This document shows, in pieces, positions 10,101 to 17,081 of a DNA stretch of 64,000 nt. Source of the DNA: Candidatus Opimibacter skivensis (GTDB lineage: Bacteria; Bacteroidota; Bacteroidia; Chitinophagales; Saprospiraceae). Location of the stretch: positions 372,001 to 436,000 of the forward strand of contig JADKGY010000006.1 in the NCBI GenBank assembly GCA_016722045.1, in the 5' to 3' direction. Numbering within the stretch: position 1 is the first letter of the stretch; each line of letters begins with the position of its first letter. A model generated the notes under the pieces. The model did not search any database and was not told where the DNA came from. It worked only from the letters and a program-made list of their open reading frames with translations. The position numbers and the translations under genes were made by a program.

Positions 10101-13100
10101 TACATATCCTGTTCCGCTTGCAATAGACGATGATGTAAATGTGGATCCACCTACCGGAATTCCATTGACAGTATATGTTCCGGGACTACCACCGGTAATC
10201 GTAAATGTTATCGTATACGTTTGATTCACCAGATTACAATCTTCGACCAGATTGGTGAATGCAGGAGCACTCACGACATTGATAATTTTTGTCGCCACCA
10301 GTGCACATTGGCCTGCATTGGGTGTGAATGTGAGTGTAATATTTCCACTCAATCCGGATGGATCAAAGGTATTGCCTGATACGCCTTGTCCTGACCATGT
10401 ACCGGTGATCCCGCTTTGTGTAGTCGATAAGTTAATCGGAGCAGCACTCTCACATAATATAGAAGGCACATTCATGATGACCGGCGCAACGGGAACATTT
10501 ACAGTGATAGTTGTCGTATTGTTATTTGCACATTGGCCTGCAGTAGGTGTGAAGGTCAATGTGATATTTCCACTTAATCCTGTGGGATTAAAATTATTTC
10601 CTGCGACGCCCATGCCTGACCAATTACCTGTGATGCCGCTTTGGGTTGTAGGCAGGGAAATAGCAGCAGCATTCTGACAGATACTCGCAGGGATTCCGGA
10701 TATAGCAGGTGTGACCGGAATATTTACCATAATGTTTGTCGTGTTGGTATTCGCACATTGCCCCGCTGTGGGTGTAAATGTCAATGTGATATTGCCGCTT
10801 AGGCCTGTGGGATTAAAATTATTTCCTGCGACGCCTGTTCCCGACCAGTTTCCGGTGATACCGCTTAGTGTGGTTGGTAATGCAATAGGTGCTGCGTTTT
10901 GACATATAGAAGCAGGAATACCGGAGATCACCGGAGTGACAGGTACAATGACATTGATAATGGCTGTATTTGGATTCGCACATTGTCCCGCATTGGGCGT
11001 AAAAGTCAATGTGATATTTCCACTTAGGCCAGCCGGATTAAAACTATTTCCTGATACGCCAATGCCTGACCAGTTGCCTCCGATGCCACTTTGTGTGGTT
11101 GCCAGAGAAAGAGGTACACTGTTCTGACAAATTGATGCCGGAATAAATGAGATAGCAGGTGTGACTGCAACAATGACATTGATCGTTGCTGTATTTGGAT
11201 TGGCGCATTGTCCTGCATTCGGTGTGAATGTCAGTGTGATATTCCCACTGAGTCCTGACGGATCAAAATTATTTGCGGTGACACCCATGCCTGACCATGT
11301 CCCTGTGATGCCACTTTGCGTTGTGGGCAATACTACCGGATTGTCGAGCTGGCAAAGAGAACCAGGTAAGCCTGAAATAGCCGGTGTGACAGGAATGTTG
11401 ACATTGATCGTTGTGGTATTTGGATTTGCACATTGTCCTGCCGCGGGAGTAAACGTCAGTGTGATATTTCCGCTCTGCCCTGCGGGATTAAAATTATTTC
11501 CAAACACACCCAGACCTGACCATGTCCCGGTGATCCCACTTTGCGTGGTCGGTAAAGCGATAGGACTATCCGATTCACAAATCGATGCAGGTATGCCGGA
11601 AATTGCCGGTGTGACAAGTGTATTGACATCAATCGTCGTTGTATTTGGAAGAGCACACTGTCCTGCAGTAGGTGTAAATGTCAGGGTGATATTTCCACTA
11701 AGTCCGGATGGATTGAAATTATTTCCTGCCACACCCATGCCTGACCAATTGCCAGTGATACCGCTTTGTGTCGTAGATAATGCGATGGCGGCATTGTTTT
11801 CACAGATGGAGGCAGGGATACCTGAAAGAGCAGGTGTAACTGCAGCAGAGACATCGATCGTAGTGGTATTAGGATTTGCACATTGTCCTGCAGTAGGAGT
11901 GAATGTCAATGTGATCATTCCACTCAGTCCCGACGGATTGAAATTATTTCCGGTGACACCCATCCCTGACCAATTGCCTGTGATACCGCTTTGCGTTGTA
12001 GGTAATACTATTGACGCTGCGAGTTGACAAATAGTAGCCGGTATGCCGGACAAAGCAGGCGTAACCGGTACGTTGACATTTATTGTGGCTGTATTCGGAT
12101 TTGCACATTGTCCTGCAGTCGGTGTAAATGTCAGTGTGATATTTCCACTCAACCCTGAAGGGTCAAAGTTATTTCCTGAAACACCTGTCCCGGACCATGA
12201 TCCGGTAAAGCCACTTTGTGTGGTAGGCAAAGAAATAGATGATGCTGACTGGCAAATTGTAGCAGGGATTCCTGATATAGCAGGTGTAGTCGGAACGTTT
12301 ACAGTTATTGTTGTTGTATTCGCATTAGCGCATTGTCCTGCAGTAGGTGTGAATGTCAGTGTGATATTTCCACTCAGACCTGAAGGATTGAAATTATTTC
12401 CAGTGACACCCATGCCTGACCATGTACCTGTATATCCGCTTTGAGTCGTGGGCAATGAAATAGATGATGCCAGTTGACAGATAGAAGCAGGAATTCCTGA
12501 GAGGGTGGGAGTTGCATGTATTGTACCGTTTACTACGATATCGTCAAAAGTGTATGTTTCCGCATTAGCTTTATTAGCCAATGAAATCTTGATCTGAAGT
12601 GATGTTCCGTTTAGTCCTGCAACAGATAAAACGCCGATTCCTGTCGATCCACATACATAGGCAAATTGAACAAAAGGTCCAGCGTTCAGGCTATAATAAG
12701 CAACGATCTGATCATGCCCATTGTCAATAATAATATTGCCGGTACACCCGAAATATGGCCCGCCTGCGTTACATTCCAATACACCAATGAAGGCAGTATT
12801 TAAAGATATGCTGACATTACAATAGTTGGAAATATCAATAGATTGAGATAGCCAATAATTGTCATTTCCGCCGCCCGAGGGACAACAAGGTGCGCCTTCA
12901 ATATCCATTACGGTAAACTGTCCTGAATAAACTCCCCATTGGCTTTGTCCGGGTAAATTGATATTACCTCCATCATCGCAATCTGTAGCCACTGAAGTCC
13001 AGAAAGGGGCTGCATTTGTTGTAGCATCCGGGTAGGAATTAAAATTCTCTGACCAGATCTGTGAAAACGACTTAGGAACCAGGAAACATACCTGCAAATA

Positions 13101-13133
13101 GAGAAAGAGAATACCAAATAAAAATTTTTTCAT
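7167..13133 (-). CDS. giant repeat-containing surface protein with T9SS type B (gliding-motility) C-terminal domain
   Basis: A 1,988-residue secreted protein. The start at 13133 (MKKFLFGILFLYLQVCFLV) gives a clean signal peptide; a longer frame adds 14 residues. Residues ~20-205 are a cysteine-rich beta domain. Residues ~207-957 hold ten 75-residue repeats (consensus parts SGIPASICQ, TTQSGITGNWSGMGV, NITLTFTPTAGQCANPNT), each with two cysteines. Residues ~958-1240 are non-repeated PKD/HYR-like sequence. Residues ~1240-1888 hold twelve 54-residue repeats (LCPGGSIVVNGTTYD, HPTGTE, GCDSVVNVNLSF), each with two cysteines except the last. The final ~95 residues (VPSVFSPNGDGINDIVGVF, FRIYDRWGSLMY, NPGVYVWLAEV) are a T9SS type B sorting domain. 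It is probably an adhesin or sheath-like surface fibre; the ligand is unknown. The large + strand open frames opposite the 75-residue repeats are shadows. Confidence 0.9.
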   Translation of the reverse strand: MKKFLFGILFLYLQVCFLVPKSFSQIWSENFNSYPDATTNAAPFWTSVATDCDDGGNINLPGQSQWGVYSGQFTVMDIEGAPCCPSGGGNDNYWLSQSIDISNYCNVSISLNTAFIGVLECNAGGPYFGCTGNIIIDNGHDQIVAYYSLNAGPFVQFAYVCGSTGIGVLSVAGLNGTSLQIKISLANKANAETYTFDDIVVNGTIHATPTLSGIPASICQLASSISLPTTQSGYTGTWSGMGVTGNNFNPSGLSGNITLTFTPTAGQCANANTTTITVNVPTTPAISGIPATICQSASSISLPTTQSGFTGSWSGTGVSGNNFDPSGLSGNITLTFTPTAGQCANPNTATINVNVPVTPALSGIPATICQLAASIVLPTTQSGITGNWSGMGVTGNNFNPSGLSGMITLTFTPTAGQCANPNTTTIDVSAAVTPALSGIPASICENNAAIALSTTQSGITGNWSGMGVAGNNFNPSGLSGNITLTFTPTAGQCALPNTTTIDVNTLVTPAISGIPASICESDSPIALPTTQSGITGTWSGLGVFGNNFNPAGQSGNITLTFTPAAGQCANPNTTTINVNIPVTPAISGLPGSLCQLDNPVVLPTTQSGITGTWSGMGVTANNFDPSGLSGNITLTFTPNAGQCANPNTATINVIVAVTPAISFIPASICQNSVPLSLATTQSGIGGNWSGIGVSGNSFNPAGLSGNITLTFTPNAGQCANPNTAIINVIVPVTPVISGIPASICQNAAPIALPTTLSGITGNWSGTGVAGNNFNPTGLSGNITLTFTPTAGQCANTNTTNIMVNIPVTPAISGIPASICQNAAAISLPTTQSGITGNWSGMGVAGNNFNPTGLSGNITLTFTPTAGQCANNNTTTITVNVPVAPVIMNVPSILCESAAPINLSTTQSGITGTWSGQGVSGNTFDPSGLSGNITLTFTPNAGQCALVATKIINVVSAPAFTNLVEDCNLVNQTYTITFTITGGSPGTYTVNGIPVGGSTFTSSSIASGTGYVFNLNDGNNCGPVVISGLVDCNCATSSGTMNFANTPLHLCDSSGFVVVHNGNELLDVDDVLEFVLHTNAGASLGTILAISSTTTFGYPANIIPGQIYYVSAVAGNNNGTGGVNLNDPCLSVSQGIPVIFYTPSANLSIGGSICEDVCFDFQVQFTGYPPFSFDYTVNAGGNVTNEFLTSNTTNAVITICPSTYGVTSGQIQITPVTLTDANCFYNFNSPVTQILTVLPQAVNDLNMNLCAGEQIVVNGTVYNQGHPAGTETLLNAGSNGCDSIVNIDLTFYPATIFNLIQTLCTGGSVTINGTVYDASHPIGTEIILNGNAHGCDSTINVNLSFNNVVTFDLNQSLCPNGSVVVNGTTYNSANPTGSQTFIGGSYLGCDSVVNINLSFYPPSVFNYNPTLCTGGSITVNGNVYDGTNTTGTELLANASIHGCDSIVNVNVSFNNVVTFDLTNTLCPGGSIIVNGTTYNATNPTGSETFVGGSYLGCDSVVNIMLSFYPPLVFNLNQTLCAGQNLIVNGTTYDQANPTGTEIFPNASGNGCDSTVNVNLAFNPLASFNLNQTLCPGGSITVNGTLYNAAHTMGTETLIGASSLGCDSMVNVVVTFYGPSVFNLTQTLCTGGSLTVNGTVYDAAHPTGTEVLQNANVHGCDSTVNVNLSFNSTVINTITQSLCPGGSIVVNGNIYDTSHPSGMETFIGGSYLGCDSVVNVNLSFHPVAVFNLVQTLCTGGAVTVNGTVYNELNPTGTELLQNSSVFGCDSTINVNLSFSNVVTYNLNETLCPGDSIVINGTTYDAAHPTGTEAFIGGSFMGCDSLVNISLTFFAPDVFVIDSMLLEGQSIVVNGTVYDELNPTGVEIISGGSVFGCDSTITINLSFDTIMTIINEIYVPSVFSPNGDGINDIVGVFGGPQVDQVNSFRIYDRWGSLMYRFNEFKPNDVSLGWDGTFKNQMENPGVYVWLAEVKFIDGHAEVFTGDVTLVR
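7469..9413 (-). repeat. array of twelve 162-bp (54-residue) coding repeats
   Basis: In-frame tandem repeats within the giant surface-protein gene. Units alternate between two kinds: one reading LCTGG with HGCDST, the other LCPGGS with GGSYLGCDSVVN, which gives a higher-order period of 324 bp. The last unit (nearest the C-terminus) has lost its first cysteine (SMLLEGQS). Confidence 0.9.
10263..12512 (-). repeat. array of ten 225-bp (75-residue) coding repeats
   Basis: In-frame tandem repeats in the same gene. Neighbouring units are very similar at DNA level (for example the antisense words CATTGTCCTGCAG and GTGATATTTCCACT recur every ~225 bp), pointing to fairly recent expansion by duplication or ongoing homogenisation. 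Each unit encodes a cysteine in SICQ and one in GQCA. Confidence 0.92.
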
Positions 13134-13349
13134 AAAGTCGTTATCACCTGAAGATTTCAGGTTTTGAATTTCCACAATGCAAGCAGGTTGATGATCTTTT
13201 TGGTTTCTCCTTTTATTTTCGGCCTAAAGATACAAAGGCGTTCCCGAGCCCATGAGTTATCAAGGTAAAGGTTTAATCAATTCGGAGGTAAAGAGAAAAC
13301 GTTTTTTGACAAATACAAGCCTATGTTCCTGATAATTAACACTTAAGGG

Positions 13350-13510
13350 TAATATGCCGCTGCTAGTTTGTTGGAGAAAACTCCAACAAAGGCTGTCTGC
13401 CGATGCAGGAGTTTTCTCCAGCAGCCACCGTAAACCACTCGGGTTTGTTGGAAAAAACTCCAACAAAGGCAATCTGCCGCTGCAGGAGTTTTCCCCTGCA
13501 GCCTCTGTAA
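13350..13510. repeat. intergenic tandem duplication of a ~77-bp hairpin element
   Basis: The 381-bp gap between the giant gene and the epimerase contains two copies, 77 bp apart, of a unit with two hairpins. The first hairpin is TTTGTTGGAG-AAAA-CTCCAACAAA (13367-13390, 10-bp perfect stem) and, in copy two, a 9-bp stem (13444-13467). The second hairpin sits on TGCAGGAGTTTTCTCCAGCA (13404-13423) and CTGCAGG...CCTGCAG (copy two, about 13480-13502). A partial third copy (ATATGCCGCTGC) precedes at 13352. No coding sequence is evident in the gap. Confidence 0.8.
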
Positions 13511-13514
13511 ACGA

Positions 13515-14588
13515 CTACTTGTTGATCAACACTTCAGCTACTTTTTCAGACGCCTTCCCAGAGCCATAAAGCTGAACATTATCCCCTATGACCCCCGCCT
13601 GATGATGAATCGCCGATACCATGTCGATTTCCTCTGAAGGCGAAAGGACTATATTCCAGTGATGCTCAACAAGTTCAACCCACTCCGTTTCTGATCTCAA
13701 CGTCACACAGGGTACACGATGGAAATAAGCCTCCTTCTGCACACCTCCTGAATCTGTAATGATCAGCGCCGATTGACTTTCCAGTTCGATCATATCCAGA
13801 TAGCCAACAGGTTCAATGCCTATTACATTCTTCAGAGAGATCCCAAATTCCTGCATCTTGATTCGGGTGCGTGGATGTACCGGCAAAATCACTTTTACGT
13901 TTTTTGCAACTTCATCAAGAACATTACAAATCAATCTTAGTGCATCTGGTGTATCTGTATTTTGAGGACGATGTATCGTCGCCAGGTAAAATTCTTTTGG
14001 CTTAAGGTTTAATTTTTGCATCAACACACTTGTAGCATGCGCCTTTTCTGCATAGTACAATGAAGCATCATACATCACATCACCTACCTGGAAAATTTTA
14101 TCATCAGCTATGCCTTCTGCTTTGAGATTCTGATCAGCTGTATCTGTTGGCGTAAATAGAAGATCAGAAATATGATCCGTCATCACCCTGTTGATCTCTT
14201 CCGGCATCATCCTGTTGAAAGAACGGAGACCCGCTTCAACATGTGCAACAGGTATATGCAATTTCGCAGCAGCTAATGCGGCAGCTAAAGTAGAATCCGT
14301 GTCACCATAAACATTGACAACGTCAGGCTTAATTTCTTTCAATAAAATTTCGATTTGCTCCATCATCCTCCCCGTCAAAGCACCATGACTCAGACCATGA
14401 ATCCCAAGATGATAATCAGGAGCTTTCAGATCCAACTCTGAAAAAAAGATGTCCGACATATTCTGATCAAAATGCTGGCCGGTATGAATGATGATTTCCT
14501 CGACACCATTGTATTTCGACAATGCTCTTGACACTCCGGAAGCTTTCACAAATTGCGGCCTGGCACCTATTACAGTTACAATCTTCAT
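13515..14588 (-). CDS. wecB: non-hydrolysing UDP-N-acetylglucosamine 2-epimerase family (WecB/WbpI-like)
   Basis: A GT-B fold epimerase of about 357 residues that inverts C2 of a UDP-N-acetylhexosamine, giving a ManNAc-type sugar for surface glycans. MKIVTVIGARPQFVKASGV is the family start. HTGQHFDQNMSD, GDTDSTLAAALAA, HVEAGLRSFNRMMPEEINR and ITDSGGVQKEAYF are the expected substrate and catalytic motifs. A longer frame begins at 14666, but the ATG at 14588 has an AAAGAGG sequence four bases upstream and matches the family start; an ATG one codon earlier is an alternative. Because a WlbA/WbpB-like dehydrogenase is the upstream neighbour (gap about 43 bases), the true substrate may be UDP-GlcNAc(3NAc)A (WbpI role) instead of UDP-GlcNAc. 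Confidence 0.88.
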   Translation of the reverse strand: MKIVTVIGARPQFVKASGVSRALSKYNGVEEIIIHTGQHFDQNMSDIFFSELDLKAPDYHLGIHGLSHGALTGRMMEQIEILLKEIKPDVVNVYGDTDSTLAAALAAAKLHIPVAHVEAGLRSFNRMMPEEINRVMTDHISDLLFTPTDTADQNLKAEGIADDKIFQVGDVMYDASLYYAEKAHATSVLMQKLNLKPKEFYLATIHRPQNTDTPDALRLICNVLDEVAKNVKVILPVHPRTRIKMQEFGISLKNVIGIEPVGYLDMIELESQSALIITDSGGVQKEAYFHRVPCVTLRSETEWVELVEHHWNIVLSPSEEIDMVSAIHHQAGVIGDNVQLYGSGKASEKVAEVLINK

Positions 14589-14631
14589 CATGCCTCTTTC
14601 ATTTTTGTTGGTATAACCAGGCTTTGCACGA

Positions 14632-15606
14632 TTAATGTTTTCCGGAAAACGGATGAGGAGATGCATGCAGATTTGTCAACGGATGCTTTTCTCCTTCCTG
14701 ACTCAGCATTTCATTATTCCGGATATCATACACAAGTTGAATTGATGGCTTTGCATCCTGCATTGTAAACCCTTTACCGGATAGAATATTCTGATAACTC
14801 ATCGTATGCAGATCAGCGAATCCCTCACTAAATTCAAATTCTTCCTGCTGTATCGTAAGTGATCTGTATGTGCGGGCTCCCTTTTTTCTTATTTCTTCCG
14901 GAATTGTCTCCGCATTAATACTCAGGAACCATCTTACTCTTGCTTTTTCAAATTCAAGGTATCCCGCTGCACGATCATGGCTATGCAGATGCACATGATT
15001 GACTTTGACATCTCCAAAAATCCACAACAGCATATCAAAAAAATGCACCCCGATATTCGTTGCGATCCCTCCGGATTTGCGTTCGTCACCTTTCCAACTT
15101 GTATAATACCAGTTTCCGCGGGCTGTGATATACGTGAGATCTACATCATAAATTTTGTCAGGAGGTCCATTCCGTACTTTTTCTCTCAACGCGATCACGT
15201 TAGGATGCAACCTGAGTTGAAGGATGGTATAGACATGATGATTTGAATCCCGTTCGATCTCCTGAAGGGCTTCCACATTCCAGGGGTTAAGTACAATCGG
15301 CTTTTCACATATCACATCAGATCCGTATCTCAACGCGAAACGAATATGAGCATCATGAAGATAGTTGGGTGAGCAGATGCTTATGAAATCAACCCCATCA
15401 CCTTTACGCTTAAGCTTTTCTAAATGCCGGTCAAATCGTTCGAATTCAACAAAAAATGCAGCCTGTGGAAAATAACTGTCAATAATACCAACAGAATCAA
15501 ACGGGTCGTATGCCGCTACAAGATCATTGCCGGTATCTTTGATGGCCTTCATGTGACGCGGTGCTACAAAGCCTGCTGCCCCGATAAGAGCAAAATGCTT
15601 CATCAT
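14632..15606 (-). CDS. Gfo/Idh/MocA-family sugar dehydrogenase (WlbA/WbpB-like)
   Basis: A 324-residue NAD-dependent oxidoreductase. FALIGAAGFVAPRHMKAI (residues 5-22) is the nucleotide-binding loop in the form seen in WlbA/WbpB, which oxidise C3 of UDP-N-acetylglucosaminuronate. SPNYLHDAHIRFAL and CEKPIVLNPWN contain the conserved lysine-proline pair, and GGIATNIGVHFFDMLLWIFG the conserved histidine of the family. The pairing with a 2-epimerase supports a diacetamido-uronic acid branch of glycan synthesis. The aminotransferase and acetyltransferase of that pathway are not in this window. Start at the first of two adjacent ATGs. Confidence 0.82.
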   Translation of the reverse strand: MMKHFALIGAAGFVAPRHMKAIKDTGNDLVAAYDPFDSVGIIDSYFPQAAFFVEFERFDRHLEKLKRKGDGVDFISICSPNYLHDAHIRFALRYGSDVICEKPIVLNPWNVEALQEIERDSNHHVYTILQLRLHPNVIALREKVRNGPPDKIYDVDLTYITARGNWYYTSWKGDERKSGGIATNIGVHFFDMLLWIFGDVKVNHVHLHSHDRAAGYLEFEKARVRWFLSINAETIPEEIRKKGARTYRSLTIQQEEFEFSEGFADLHTMSYQNILSGKGFTMQDAKPSIQLVYDIRNNEMLSQEGEKHPLTNLHASPHPFSGKH

Positions 15607-15743
15607 ATCAAATTAATTTTCGGCAAATCTACACACTTCGACACGTTCGTCAAGCCTGGCAGAGCGCAACTCCGGACAAGAATCCCCGACAGTGTCAAAC
15701 GGTGGCCCGTTAAAGCCTGGTCTCGTAGTCGCTGAAAATAAAA

Positions 15744-15772
15744 TAGGTATGCCGGTTTAATCGGCACACCTA
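15744..15772 (-). terminator. intrinsic terminator downstream of the OmpA-like gene
   Basis: An 11-bp stem, TAGGTATGCCG paired with CGGCACACCTA with one wobble, separated by a GTTTAAT-type loop. Read leftwards it is followed by ATTTTATTTT. It sits 38 bases past the stop of the leftward OmpA-like gene. The rest of this ~200-bp spacer shows no gene; AAGCCTGG appears twice about 60 bp apart, with no clear meaning. Confidence 0.65.
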
Positions 15773-15809
15773 CTTTCTGAGACATTACGTTTACGTGTCA
15801 ATAGATCAC

Positions 15810-16478
15810 TTATTTAGTGACCAGATCCCCTTTTTTCGCGGCTCTTTGAAGTTTCTTATTGGCGACAATGACGACTTCAACCCGTCTGTTCAATGTTCTT
15901 CCAACTTCAGTATCATTTGTGGCTAATGGATCAGATTCACCATATCCGGTTGTTGTCATTCGTGAGCCTTCTACACCCTGAACAACTAAAAAATTATTTA
16001 CCGCATCAGCTCTGTGATCCGATAAAGTTTTATTGTAAGCATCCGTTCCCGTGTTATCTGTATGACCCAGAATTTTCAGATTCGTATCATCGTATTTTAA
16101 AAGTATGGGCGCAAGTTGCTTTAGATTTTCCTGTGTTGAGGATTTAAGTGAATACTTATCCGTATCAAACAGGATACCTGAATCAAATGTGATCAGGATA
16201 CCTTCGCCGACTCTTTCCACTTTTGCACCCTTCAGGTCTTCCTGGATTTTAGCAGCTTGCTTATCCATGTAATTGCCGATCAGACCACCGGCGACTCCAC
16301 CTACTGCGGCACCAATGATGATGGCTACTGCTTTGTTCTTTTTGCCAAGAATTGCACCCGTTGCCGCTCCTGCTGTTGCGCCGATGACAGCACCTTTTGT
16401 TTTGTTACTTGTATTACATCCTGGATTCACTATGACTGAACCAAGGATCAGCAATAGCATCAAATAAGCCTTTTTCAT
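15810..16478 (-). CDS. OmpA-family lipoprotein with glycine-zipper segment
   Basis: A 222-residue envelope protein. The N-terminus is a lipoprotein-type signal with cysteine at residue 21 (VNPGCN). Residues ~28-68 form a glycine-zipper hydrophobic region (GAVIGATAGAATGAILG, IIGAAVGGVAGGLIG) that can insert in or lie on a membrane. Residues ~105-205 are an OmpA-like peptidoglycan-binding domain; HTDNTGTDAYNKTLSDHRAD (139-158) contains the diaminopimelate-binding pattern, and GRTLNRRVEV the conserved arginines. It probably tethers the outer membrane to the wall. It is a single leftward gene with its own terminator at 15744-15772. Confidence 0.88.
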   Translation of the reverse strand: MKKAYLMLLLILGSVIVNPGCNTSNKTKGAVIGATAGAATGAILGKKNKAVAIIIGAAVGGVAGGLIGNYMDKQAAKIQEDLKGAKVERVGEGILITFDSGILFDTDKYSLKSSTQENLKQLAPILLKYDDTNLKILGHTDNTGTDAYNKTLSDHRADAVNNFLVVQGVEGSRMTTTGYGESDPLATNDTEVGRTLNRRVEVVIVANKKLQRAAKKGDLVTK

Positions 16479-16737
16479 ATTTTACTTTTTTTATTGTTTA
16501 AGAAAATCTAATTGCGGAAAATCAAATAGGATTAAATCCATAATCTAAATCCCATCTCCTTCTGAGTTGATTGTAACAGGGTGATGACGATAAGGTTTAC
16601 CCAATCAGGAAGATGAATTCATCATATTCTTTCTTTAGTAGTAACCTATCCAACAAGATCAAAAAACAGTGAATTATGAAACATTTTATAAAAATTATAT
16701 AACACGGGCGGGCAAGACCACCTGTACATTTGTATCG

Positions 16738-16958
16738 TTGCGAATGAATATTATCCCAACAAAAGTTCCTGATTCTAAAAAGAGATTTCACAAAATATAT
16801 CCGCATGCTGAGGGAACGTGCGTATTTGTGAAGAGTGATCTTAAAGGGATCACTCCAACATAAAATAGATTGAATACTTCAGTCTAAAGAAATTGGGTAT
16901 CTTGAGGGAGCATACGCAATAGAGAGTGATCTTAACTGATCGCTCTCTTCTTTTTTTA
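16738..16958 (+). ncRNA. candidate structured small RNA, ~220 nt
   Basis: The 603-bp gap between divergent genes holds no convincing reading frame but a strongly structured segment. A TACATTTG box (16725-16732, Bacteroidota -7 type) precedes it, though no TTG was found at -33. A tandem-like pair follows: TGAGGGAACGTGCGTAT then GAGTGATC-loop-GATCACTC (16833-16855), and TGAGGGAGCATACGCAA then GAGAGTGATC-loop-GATCGCTCTC (16922-16947) ending in a T-run. TTGCG (16738-16742) can pair with CGCAA (16915-16919), GCGTAT with ATACGC, and GTTCC (about 16765) with GGAAC. It could be a trans-acting RNA, a 6S-like RNA, or a leader of the gene at 17082. No known family was recognised. Confidence 0.35.
16922..16958 (+). 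terminator. intrinsic terminator
   Basis: GAGAGTGATC, loop TTAACT, GATCGCTCTC (10-bp stem with one wobble), then TTCTTTTTTT. It lies 124 bases upstream of the next gene, so it ends an upstream transcript or acts as an attenuator. Confidence 0.75.
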
Positions 16959-17081
16959 GGGACATCCTGTCCGCCTGATTTTTGGTCTTTTCCTTTTCGC
17001 ATGCCTTTCCTTCTGACTCCGCCTGTATATGTCCTAACATTTTATTATGTCATCTTTGCCTCAAAATGAAGCAGCTATAAC

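Noticed and set aside
10252..12444. A series of long + strand open frames with ~225-bp periodicity
   Set aside because: They lie antisense to the ten 75-residue repeats of the giant gene; they are a by-product of its repeated, stop-poor antisense sequence.
13260..13569. Short frames in both directions in the giant/epimerase spacer
   Set aside because: They cover the duplicated hairpin element and show no protein-like composition.
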